From Limanda limanda (taxonomy: Eukaryota; Chordata; Actinopteri; Pleuronectiformes; Pleuronectidae), in NCBI RefSeq assembly GCF_963576545.1, contig NC_083647.1:310001-374000 (forward strand): a stretch of DNA of 64,000 bases, written 5' to 3'. The notes beneath the pieces were generated by a model. It saw nothing but the letters and a program-made list of their open reading frames with translations, was not told the origin of the DNA and ran no database searches. Shown piece by piece: positions 47,468-57,800 of this stretch (positions are counted from its first letter, which is position 1; each line of letters opens with the position of its first letter). A program made the position numbers and the translations under genes.

Positions 47468-48016
47468 AGGCCGGCGCATGCTTCTGCGTTTTCACGGGAA
47501 CGGAGACGCAGGAGCCCTTCCGGGCCCCTCACGGCCCTTCCTACGTCCTTACGTGCGTCGGCCAATTTTTCTAACTAGACGGCAAAGCCCCGCAAGCGTC
47601 ACCCGGCCGCGAGGGCTGTGATTGGTCTGCTGACTACATCATTTCCGGAGTCGCATTTCCGGTTCATGCCCGGAAACCACGGAGGATTTAGAAGAACGAA
47701 TATGGACCAGATAGAAGAGCACTTGGCAGAAGAGATCCGACACTATGTCCACTAGTATAACCCGTCACTAACCGGCGGATTTTTCCGCCAGAAAAAGGCT
47801 CTGAGGAGCCGCCGTGGCGATGTAAATAAATCGCTCTTCTTCGTGCAACACACGAAGAAGAGCCGACTTCGACAAAAAACATTACTGCGCCTAGTGTTCT
47901 GGCGGGGAATTGCATGGCAACACGCGCAACGGTTGGAGAACCATGAATGAGAACGAGTCCTGCGTTACAGCTGCGTGCCTGCGGGCCCCTGACGACGCAG
48001 AAGCATGCGCCGGCCT
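47468..48016. mobile_element. Harbinger-like element with 22-bp perfect terminal repeats
   Basis: 549 bp. The left end AGGCCGGCGCATGCTTCTGC continues with GT and is matched exactly, inverted, by the right end (ACGCAGAAGCATGCGCCGGC then CT). The flanks are TA/AGG and CCT/TTA, consistent with a short TWA-type target. A frame at 47702-47780 reads MDQIEEHLAEEIRHYVH, stop, YNPS. That is the start of a MADF/Myb-like domain, as encoded by Harbinger elements, with an in-frame TAG. An internal hairpin (CTCTTCTTCGTG near 47832) is also present. Confidence 0.8.
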
Positions 48017-48109
48017 TTAAGGTGGGCGATGCTTTCACTGTCCTAGGAAAAAAAGGCTTGCAGAACACTATGTGATGCAAACCACCGGTGTATGTGCGCA
48101 CTATCTGGG

Positions 48110-48111
<2 letters not shown>

Positions 48112-48150
<39 letters not shown>
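48112..48150 (+). repeat. (CA)n microsatellite
   Basis: About 18 CA units. It creates the spurious cysteine/valine-rich frame on the minus strand (47688-48146). Confidence 0.97.
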
Positions 48151-48154
<4 letters not shown>

Positions 48155-48209
48155 ATTCATTTCATGCTGTCATATGAAAACTGATTTGTTAAGTTCACCG
48201 TTCGCAAAA

Positions 48210-48302
48210 AATATGCGCGAAATGCACAACACTGTACAGGGAGTCACTGCAGAGGGGCTGAAGAGCTGCATGCGGCTCCAGAGTCACGTGTTGCCGACCC
48301 CT
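48210..48302. mobile_element. hAT right-terminal fragment (...GTTGCCGACCCCTG)
   Basis: AGAGCTGCATGCGGCTCCAGAG and then GTTGCCGACCCCTG is the inverted terminus of a common fish hAT (CAGGGGTCGGCAAC...). CCCTAGGA follows it, and TCCTAGGA occurs at about 48041-48048. That may be a degenerate duplication, but the left terminus is missing. Confidence 0.4.
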
Positions 48303-48639
48303 GCCCTAGGAAAACAGGGTAATGTCTGTATGGGGAAGAGAAACAGTATGATTAGTTACAGACACAGCTTCAAAAGTTAACAGTAACCTACATAAAGTTA
48401 AGACGGGGGGGGGGGAAATGCATAACAAAATATAGTAAAAACACATAGAAGAAGCACTGTTAGTTATTATTGTGTGTTAAAAGGAATAAGTGGAATTCTG
48501 TATTGTTCAAAATTAAACAACCAGAAATAATTAATTTGTAGGATTTCTGTGACCCGGAAGTCAGATTACTCGGATCAATAAGTCATAAGCAAAATGTTAT
48601 TAAAAAACAAACGCCGCTTCTTTCCTACCGTAGGAGGGT

Positions 48640-51620
48640 AGACAACATCAGTATAGTATATAATATGAGTCGTCCTCAGAGCTGGACACAGAACATTGCC
48701 CCTCGCCCCACAGGGAGTTCTATTACAAATGAAGACATTAGCATACTCGGATACAATGTTTATCGTAGTGATAGGCCCAAGAAAGGCGGTGGTGTAGCCA
48801 TTTTCGTTAAATCAAGATTTGATGCTTCAATTGTTCTGTCTGAGTCTATCTCTAAGCAATTCGAATTTTTGGCATTGAAGGTGGAAATAGCAAAGTCCCT
48901 CTCTATGACTGTTGTCGGGTGCTATAGGCCTCCATCTGCCACAAAGGAGGCATTATCGTCATTGCAGCATCTTTTGTCCAAATTAAATTATAATGAGCTT
49001 TTAATGGCTGGAGATCTGAATTGGGACTGGCTAAATGCAGTTTCGGATGGATTTAAATCTTTCTGTGACTCTATTAATCTTATCCAGCTGGTCAACCTAC
49101 CTACAAGGCCAAATCTTAAAAAATCTGAAAAGTCAACTTTGATTGATCTAATTCTCACAAATGTTCCTCATAAATTCTTATCCTTGGGAGTTTTCTGCAA
49201 TGATTTGAGTGATCATTGTGTTGTTGCTATTTGCAGGGACACAAAGATCCCCAAACGTAAACCACGCATTATTTTCAAGAGGAATTTAAAAATGTTTAAT
49301 GAACAGGCTTTTCATCATGATTTGTCTTTGGTAAATTGGGGACACATAGGTCTTTTGCCGGACGTGGAGTTAGCTTGGACATTCTTTAAGGAACACTTTG
49401 TGAAAATTGTAAATAAACATGCCCCCATCGGGAAATTCAGGGTTAAGGGACGAGATAATCCGTGGTTTTCCCCAGAGTTGTCAGATACCATCCATCGACG
49501 TAATGTGGCATGGGCCAAAGCCAGAAAAAGTGATTTTGCCTCTGACTGTTCTATTTTCAGGCAACTAAGGAACAAATGCACTACTCTTATTAAAAAGGCT
49601 AAATCTGAATATTATTTATCTGTCACAACTGAGAACCTTAATAATCCACAGAAATTTTGGAAAGTAATTAAATCTATATCTGTAAGTAAAAGTCCTCCGG
49701 CTCTTCCGATATTTGTTCTAAAAGACTCGGTCCCAGTCTATGATACAACTGAGGTTCTAAATTGTTTTAACAATCATTTTGTATTATCTGGTTCTTTGTT
49801 TGATTCTACGGGAGCTGCCCCTGTGTTTCCCTGCACAGAAGCTCCAAGGTTTTCAGGAGAACCCTTTAATTTCTTACCTTTTACTGTGCAGCAAGTGCAT
49901 CAAGCCCTCAAAACGTTGGCTAGCAGAAAATCCCCTGGACCTGATTCAATAGAGCCCTACTTTTTAAAAATAGTAGCTGATTTTGTAGCACAGCCTCTTA
50001 CAATCCTTTTTAATCTCTCAATTGAAAACAAAAAAATTCCATCTGTATTGAAGTCAGCTTTTGTTACCCCCTTATTAAAAGGAGGTGATCCAGCAGCTTT
50101 AACCAACTACAGGCCAATATCAAATCTGTGTGCCTTGTCAAAAATTCTTGAATCTCTTGTGTGTGATCAGTTAAAAGAGTTTCTAACATTTAATGATCTT
50201 CTCTCACAACTGCAATCAGGCTTCAGGAAAAAACACAGTACCATCACTGCAGCTACAAAAGTGATCAATGGTATATTAGTTGCTCTTGATAATAAGCAGC
50301 ACTGTGCTTCACTTTTTATGATCTGTCAAAGGCTTTTGACACTGTGGACCATGCTGTTTTAAAGCATAGGCTTTTTTGCTTGGGTTTGTCAAATCATGTA
50401 GTTTCCTGGTTCACAGATTATTTGAGTGACAGGACTCAGTGTATTAAATATGATGGTCTGTGTTCTGAATTTGTGAGTGTCCACAAGGGCGTGCCACAGG
50501 GTTCAATATTAGGACCCCTCTTGTTCATTATGTACATTAATGATTTGGGAAAAAACGTGTCAGATGCTAACATGCATTTTTATGCAGATGACACAATTAT
50601 TTACTGTTTTGGATCAACTCCTGCTAGAGCTGTTGAATCTCTGCAGAAAGCTTTTGATGCAGTCCAGCACACACTCCTGCAACTAAAATTAGTCCTCAAC
50701 ACTGAAAAAACTAAACAAATGTTGTTTTCAAACTCTAAGAAAGTACCTCAAACTTTCCCTACAGTGTCCACTCTTGAGGGAAATGTCATAGAGGTGGTTC
50801 ATATCTATAAATATCTTGGTGTCTTGATTGATGATTCCCTTTCCTTCAAACCCCACATTGACAATCTTGTGAAGAAATTGAAACTTAAATTGGGCTTCTT
50901 CTTCAGGCACAAATTTTGTTTCTCTTTTGAGGTGAAAAAGCGGCTTGTCACTGCAACGTTCTTATCCAGTTTAGATTATGGAGATTTGATTTATATGAAT
51001 GCCTCAGCTAAATGTCTATGTAAGATTGATGCTGTTTACCATGCTTCTCTGAGGTTTATCACTAACTGTAGAGCCCTGACCCATCACTGTGAATTGTATT
51101 CTCGAGTGGGTTGGCCCTCTTTGTCCACCAGGAGGCTGGGACATTGGTGCACTTTTATTTATAAGGCCATGCTTGGGCTACTGCCATCATATATTTGTAA
51201 TTTAATCACACAGAAAAGTGTTGCTTCTTACAGTCTGCGCTCAAACAATCGGATGCTTTTGTTAGTTCCATTGGCCCGCACTGAATCAGGAAAAAGGGCA
51301 TTCGTCCACTCTGCTCCCACCACATGGAACTGGCTGCAAAAATATTTTAAATTAACCGAAATGATTTCTTTGAACGCTTTTAAATCTACGATGAGATCAT
51401 TTCAGACCACTTCTTTTACTTGCAGATGTTTTTTATGAATTTTAATTTATTTGTAACTGTTTTTTATCATTTTAATTTCTGTTTATATGTTGTGAGTGTA
51501 ATATTGTGAGTGTACATATGTTATTTGTTGCTGCCTTTTGGCCAGGACTCCCTCGAAAAAGAGGTTTTTAATCTCAATGGGACTTTCCTGGTTAAATAAA
51601 GGTCAAATTAAAAAAAAAAA
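48640..51620 (+). mobile_element. Nearly full-length APE-type LINE upstream of galc
   Basis: Frame 48665-50362 (565 residues) and frame 50344-51438 (364 residues) form one endonuclease-RT protein split by a one-base loss in a T run near 50313-50317. Endonuclease motifs: GDLNWDW (about residue 120) and LSDHCVV. RT motifs: [41 protein letters not shown], then in the second frame HKGVPQGSILGPLLF, HFYADDTI and YLGVLIDDSLSFKPH. The C-terminal segment ends with ESGKRAFVHSAP. The 3' UTR ends CTGGTTAAATAAAGG and an A tract at 51609-51620. The endonuclease start is missing, so it is 5'-truncated. Jockey-group style (L2/CR1/Rex1-like); exact clade not assigned. Confidence 0.92.
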
Positions 51621-51622
51621 GA

Positions 51623-51655
51623 GCATGTGACCGCCCCGCAGCGCTGTCATGTGAC
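51623..51655 (+). promoter_or_regulatory. Two E-box/CLEAR-like sites before galc
   Basis: GCATGTGACC (51623-51632) and GTCATGTGAC (51646-51655) lie 40-75 bp before the galc ATG. The second differs at one base from GTCACGTGAC, the CLEAR palindrome that TFEB-type factors bind in lysosomal gene promoters. As galc encodes a lysosomal enzyme, regulation by TFEB-type factors is plausible, but it is inferred from the motif alone. Confidence 0.4.
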
Positions 51656-51696
51656 ACACACCACGCGCATGTTGCCTTCAGACGGACAGCGGCAGG

Positions 51697-51840
51697 ATGG
51701 TACATAGAGGGTTGGTTGTTGTTGTCTTCTTCCTCACTGTGTCCCTGGGTCTTTGTCTTTCTTCACACGTTTATGTCCTAGACGATAAAGCAGGACTGGG
51801 GCGGGTGTTTGACGGAGTTGGAGGTCTGAGCGGCGGAGGG
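51697..51840 (+). CDS. galc: galc exon 1 (signal peptide and start of catalytic domain)
   Basis: 48 codons from the ATG at 51697. A hydrophobic leader of about 20 residues precedes [18 protein letters not shown]. The exon ends GGG/GTGAGT after LSGGG, at the same place as human exon 1 similarity. Confidence 0.95.
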
Positions 51841-54800
51841 GTGAGTGCAGCCTGTTTTCCATCCACTTCCTGGTTCCTCAGGAAAGTCAATAGCTTGAAT
51901 GTGTATGAAGGTAACGCTGAATCTCCGGCTTCCTCCAGGCGACGTCTCGGTTACTAGTTAATTACGCAGAGCCGTACCGCAGCCAGATCCTAGACTTCCT
52001 GTTTAAAGTAAGTTCTGATTCCAGTTTGCCATAGAGCTGAGCTGAACCTACGTTTAGTCTCACTCCTGCGTCGTCTTCTCTGTCTTCAGCCAAACTTTGG
52101 AGCTTCTCTGCAAATACTGAAGGTGGAGATCGGAGGAGATGCTCAGACTACTGGTGAGTGACATAATGTTTCTACCTGACTGTCAGAATTTTTTTTATCA
52201 TCAGATATTAAATTGACAAACCTGCACTCAAAAAAAAGAGTGTATTTGTCCAGTTGTGCCCGGAACTTGGCTTGAAGTGGCATAGTTCTTATTAGCATAA
52301 ACAGTGAGAGAAAAGAGATCCACATGAAAACATTCATGCCTAAAGATGATTTTTTTTTTTTTTAGAGTGAAAATCTGCAGACTTGGCCCTGGTTATGACC
52401 CAGCTTGTGTCAGGCATGTACAGTCCCTGACAAAAGTCTTGTCATTTATCCATTTTGTAGAAACAACAGCCTATAACCTGACTTTTAACTTATCCATTGG
52501 TTTTAGAAATGGCTCATATGAAAGCAAAAACCCTCCCAAATTATGTTTAATATACTAAAATAAATTTGCTTCACTGAAGAAAGATTGATCATTTAATGAA
52601 CACGGAAAGGTCCGATTTTGGCAAGACAAAAGTTTTGTCGCCTACAGAGAGTAATGTGAAAATTGAACAAATTATCTACTTCAAATAAAAAAATATGTTG
52701 CATAACATCAGTGAATTAAGTAGTGGTGCGTGAGTTCATCAAGATTCTTTGGTTTCGTATTCCATGCTTCCTCTTTCATTCTACCCTAGACATGCTCAAT
52801 GATGTTCATGTCTGGTGACTGGGCTGGCCAGTCCTGGAGCACCTTGATCTTCTTTGCCTTGAGGAACTTTGATGTAGAGATGGAAGTATGCGATGGAGCA
52901 CCAGCCTGCTGCAAAATTTGACCCCTTTAATGGTTGGGAATGTAAGAGGTAGCTAATACTTCTTGATATTTTAGGCTATTGATATTGCCTTCCACCCTGC
53001 AAATCTCTCGCACACGCCCATACTGGATGTAACCCCAGACCATGTTTTTTCCACCACCAAACTTAACTGTTTTCTGGGTGAATCTCGGATCGATGCGGGC
53101 TCCAGTAGGTCTCCTGCAATATTTGCGGCGGCTTTGATGTAATTCAACCGAAGTTTCATCTGAGAAATCCACCTTCTGCCACTTTTCCAGCGTCCATCCT
53201 TTAAGCAGTCTGTGGGCCTTGGCAAATGCCACACGTTTTTTTAATTGCCTTTTGTTTAGTGCTGGTTTCTGGGCACTAATTCGACCATTTTGAGACAGAA
53301 TTCTACAAACTGTCCTGGTTGACACAGGGACTTGAGGTGACTTCAGGCCTGGTGGAGCTCTGCTGCAGTGGAAAAGGGGCTGGCCTTGGATTTTCGAGCC
53401 AACAAACGGTCCTCCCGAGCAGTTGTCTTGCGGGTACTGCCAGACCTGGGCTTGTCAAAAACATCTCCAGTCTCTTCAAATCTGTTTCTTATTCTTTGTA
53501 CTTGACACTGAGACACATTGAAGGTGTCAGCCACCTCAGCAGTGGATCTGGTCTTCAGCCTCTTGATAATCAACGCTTTGGTCTCTGGGTGAATCTTAGG
53601 CATGTTGTGGTCAAGTTGCAGTTGATGTGAAGATCTGGTGTGCTGGGGTTCTTTTTATACACACCCACTAATTGATCGATCAATTATTGATCAAAGGTGA
53701 GGCTGTAATCTAGGATTGGGTGCATCATATGACAAGGCGACAAGGCTTTTGTCTTTGCAAAAACGGACTCAGTGGGCTTTACCAAGCTGTGAACGTTAGA
53801 ATGCTTTTCAGCAGTTTCGTTTGGCACCAAAACATTATTTCAAAAGCTGTTGGGATTGAAATTAGCCATTTCTTGTAAAAAAAAAAAAAAATTGATTACA
53901 AATATATTTGAGGGGCACTTAAGGTCAACTTGTACCCAAGCGACAAGACTTTTGTCAGGGACTGTAGTCGAGCTATGAAGATGGTTTTAAAACAAACCTA
54001 ATTTTGACCAGTTTCAATTCTGCGGTGTTGGATAGTCCAACGTCTTGCCTGGGCTAGCACCATTGTCATTGAGCTGTTACTCCCTACTTTTACAATTCAT
54101 CAAAGTTGTGCAGCTACACAAAATCTGACCATGTGATTAGCTGATAGCATGTCAGTATGCTGATATGGCACCAATTTCCCATCGTAAAAGTGAGTGCAGT
54201 TTCCCTTTTTATAATAATAAGTCTCTGACAAACATGTTCTCCAGAAATGCTATCCACATGAGAAACATAAGGAAAATAACAGTTTATATTTGATTTAGAG
54301 TACAAAAAATGTCAATACATAATTGCAGGGCTCCAGACTAACTTTTCCTTGGCGCACTGGTACGCCTAACTTTTTCATTAGGTGCACCAGCACATATTTT
54401 AGGTGCAGCCAATATTTCATTTCTCAGCGTCACTTCCTTTAGACTAAAGGCAATGACGTGACATCCGGTCTTATATAGAGTAGGAGGTCCCTCCTCTAGT
54501 GACACACGTCACGTCTGCCTGCCAGTCAGGGCTGGTGAGTGTAAAATTGCTTCTGGGAGACAGCGCGAGGGCTTGTCCCATAGTGAGATACCGAACGAAT
54601 GTTGAAAGAGAACATGTTCCCATGATGTCCATGTTTTAGCTTGCAATGTTTAAGCAACTCTTACCGATTTACTACAGATTTTTCCCATACAGCAAGTCAA
54701 GAATTGAGCTACTTGATTTGGCTCTTTGATGCTGTAACTGAAAGATGGAAAATATAACAATGTTATTTTCCAACCAGCATGAAATTGCCAGCTGCAGAGG

Positions 54801-57800
54801 GGTGTGTGTTTACTAGCACAACTGTGTTGTCCTAAGTTAACACTTAATATTTTAAGGCCACCGTTGTCTGGATGTAGTTTGACTGACTTGCCCTAAAGCA
54901 GGGGTATTCAACTAAAATTTAAAGAGGTCCAGTTTGAGAAAATTTCTTGAAGCAAAGGTCCGGAAGATCATAATTTCTAACTATTTAGTGTGATATATAT
55001 TTAAGTAGCCTATTAGTTGTATCAGCAACTGCATGTACTCAATACCTGACTGTCAAATCAAATGAATTCAGTACGATTCAAAACCTTTTTGACAATATTT
55101 ATTATCACGTAACATGGAACAGAACATATATGTATGATTGCAGGAATATATCATTAACTAAATAAAAGTAGGACTGCATTTCAAAATAAATAATAAATAA
55201 AAATGTGCAAATAAAGTGCTTAACTTCAGAAAAATAAAATAAAGGAAGCAAAAGCTTGAATTTCCCTTTTTCTGTTTCACAACTTGACTTAACAGTCTCA
55301 ACCAATTTCACAGATGATAACAATTGAACAGTTTTAGAATGACTGACTTCCCCTCTTACTATATCCCACTCCCCCACTTTTTTGCTCAGTGAGAGAATTG
55401 AGCTCTAGGTTGTCCTGCCAGGATTTTAAATCTGGGCCGGAATGGAGTCAGGGCCATTCTCATACACATGTGGAGGTGCTCATTAGTGAGCCTTGAACGA
55501 TATTTAGTTTTGATAATGTTCATTGTGGAGAAAGCTGCCTCGCAGTTGTATGTTGAGCCAAACATGGTCAAGATGTGCAGGGCTACTTTCCTCAGAGCTG
55601 AGAAAGCTGTCTCTGAGACCATTTGGAGCCAGAAAGTGGAAGGGTCAGTTCTTGCAAACTGCTCTTTCAGGGCCACATCTGCTTGGAGATCAACCAATTG
55701 CATCTGGAGAGGCCCAGCGTTTACCCATTTAAAGTGCTGTGTGACTTCCTTTGAGAACCCCCTGACATCTGTGATGAGAAATGGGTTCTGAATGAACATG
55801 GTGAGCGACTGTCCAAAGCTGAAGCTGTCAAAACGGTTGCTGAAGTTTACAATCAGCTTATCAATAAAGCCAACAAACGCAGACACATCTCTCTGTCCCT
55901 GAACCTGTTCATGCACTGCTGGGAAGTGTGCACAGTCTCCCTGCAGGTCTTCCTTGAACACTTCAAGTTTCCTCTGAAAGGAGCGGACAGCTGTCATCAG
56001 TTCACAAATTGAATTGTCCTTGCCCTGTAGCCTCAAATTCAGCGCTGAAAAACCTGACATATACCAACAGCTGAGCACTGTCACACACGTCAATGGACTC
56101 ATCCACGGCTAAGCCTACAAACGGTGCCTTCTTCATGGCTTCATCTAGCTGGGTTAGCACATCCTCAGTTAATAGTTCACTTCTCTTTGTGGCAGATTAT
56201 GCTGACATGGGTATTTGCTTTATTTTATCACCAACCTCTTGTTTTTGTTTTCCGTCAAAAAGTGTTTCGGCAACTGCACTCATGCATTCTTTGATAACCC
56301 CTCCATCAGTAAATGGCTTTTTGTGTTGACCCAAAATCCAAGCAACTCTGAGGGAACACTCATGAGCACGTTGTTGGGCAGTGAATGAGTGGCTCAGGAT
56401 CCTGGTGGACTGGTCGTATTGGGCTCTGAGACCACTTATTTTCTGTGATCTCACTTCAGATTTAGGTGGGTATGTTTGTTCAAAACCTTTATGTTTTGTC
56501 TCATAATGGCGTTTCACATTGGCACTTTTAATAAGTGCCACAGTTTCTGAACATATGAGACACACTGGTTTAGTGCTCCCAGTGGGAAGAATGAACAGAA
56601 ATGAGTCTGTCCATTCCGGATTGAATGCTCTATTTCTGCTGTCCACTTTTCTTTTTTTGGAGAGCGACATGTGTATCTTACGTTTTCTCCGTTTCACTCC
56701 TGCTTCTCTCCTTTTCTCCGTCTCACTCCTGCTTCTTTCCTTTTCTCCGTCTCACTCCTGTGTCTTTACTTTTCTCCGTCTCACTCCTGCTTCTCTCCTT
56801 TTCTCCGTCTCACTCCTGCTTCTTTCCTTTTCTCCGTCTCACTCCTGTGTCTTTACTTTTCTCCGTCTCACTCCTGCTTCTTTCCTTTTCTCCGTCTCAC
56901 TCCTGTGTCTTTACTTTTCTCCGTCTCACTCCTGCTTCTCTCCTTTTCTCCGTCTCACTCCTGCTTCTCTCCTTTTCTCCTTCTCACTCCTGTGTCTTTA
57001 CTTTTCTCCGTCTCACTCCTGTGTCTTTCCTTTTCTCCGTCTCACTCCTGTAGCTCTCCTTTTCTCCGGCTCACTCCTCTGTTTCTCTCTACCTCTACCG
57101 CTATCTTTCCTTTTCTTTCTACCGTCTTCTCGTGTCTAACTTGCCTCTAACTCTGTCATCTGTCGGCAGCGTCGCAATGTTTACCGCCGTGAATGCACAG
57201 ACTTGATTGGCTGAGTAGTATCACATGGGATGGCTTTACTCGCATGCAATTGGTCAATGCACTTCCTCATCCGCTAAACCACTACCGTAATAACTACAAA
57301 AGCTGCGCCTGTTAGAAAAAACGGAAGCTCCGCTAAACCAGTACCGTAATGACTACAAAAGCTGCGCCGGTTAAAAAACAGAAGCGCCTTCTGTTTTGGC
57401 TGTAGGTCCAGGTCCGTATGGGACGGCTTCTGGGTCCGGACCCGGACCGCGGTCCGCCTGTTAGTGACCCCTGCCCTAAAGGCTCCAGTATGCTTCTACG
57501 TATCCGTTTCTCGGAGAGGGCTCCACGGGGGGGCAAAGAGTCTTTTTGATTTTTACCTCTCCGACCACTGTACGTTGAAAAAATTCACCGCCAAACCCAT
57601 AGGTGGCGCAACGGAAGACGAGCTCAGAGAAGCCTACCCCAATTTTGGGGAAATTGGGGTAGGCTTCTTGGGCGGTCTTATCTATCCGTTTTACAAAAGA
57701 CGTACAAGCATAAATTGGCCTTAAGTACAACGAGCCAGCGAGTGAAGCGGTGTTGCAGGTGTTTTTAGCCTAACCATTCACATTAGCAGAACCGGTACGC

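Larger units (their letters stand above)
54899..57473 (-). mobile_element. hAT element with partial transposase and a minisatellite
   Basis: 2575 bp. The left end is CAGGGGTATTCAACTAAAAT and the right end ...GTTAGTGACCCCTG. The perfect 8-bp duplication CCCTAAAG flanks it (54891-54898 and 57474-57481). The right copy overlaps the Harbinger MITE start at 57480, so this hAT inserted across the MITE border. It holds a transposase pseudogene (minus) and a 29-bp minisatellite next to the transposase start. Confidence 0.95.

Noticed and set aside
47688..48146. 152-residue minus-strand frame starting MCVCVCVCV
   Set aside because: Its start is the (CA)n microsatellite and the rest is the interior and right end of the Harbinger-like element.
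49315..49581. 88-residue minus frame within the LINE
   Set aside because: Shadow of the LINE endonuclease-RT frame on the plus strand.
56519..57150. Three overlapping plus-strand frames of 142-206 residues rich in SVSLL and SPSHS
   Set aside because: They are the same 29-bp tandem repeat read in three frames; a period not divisible by 3 keeps all frames open. No start context, signal or domain.
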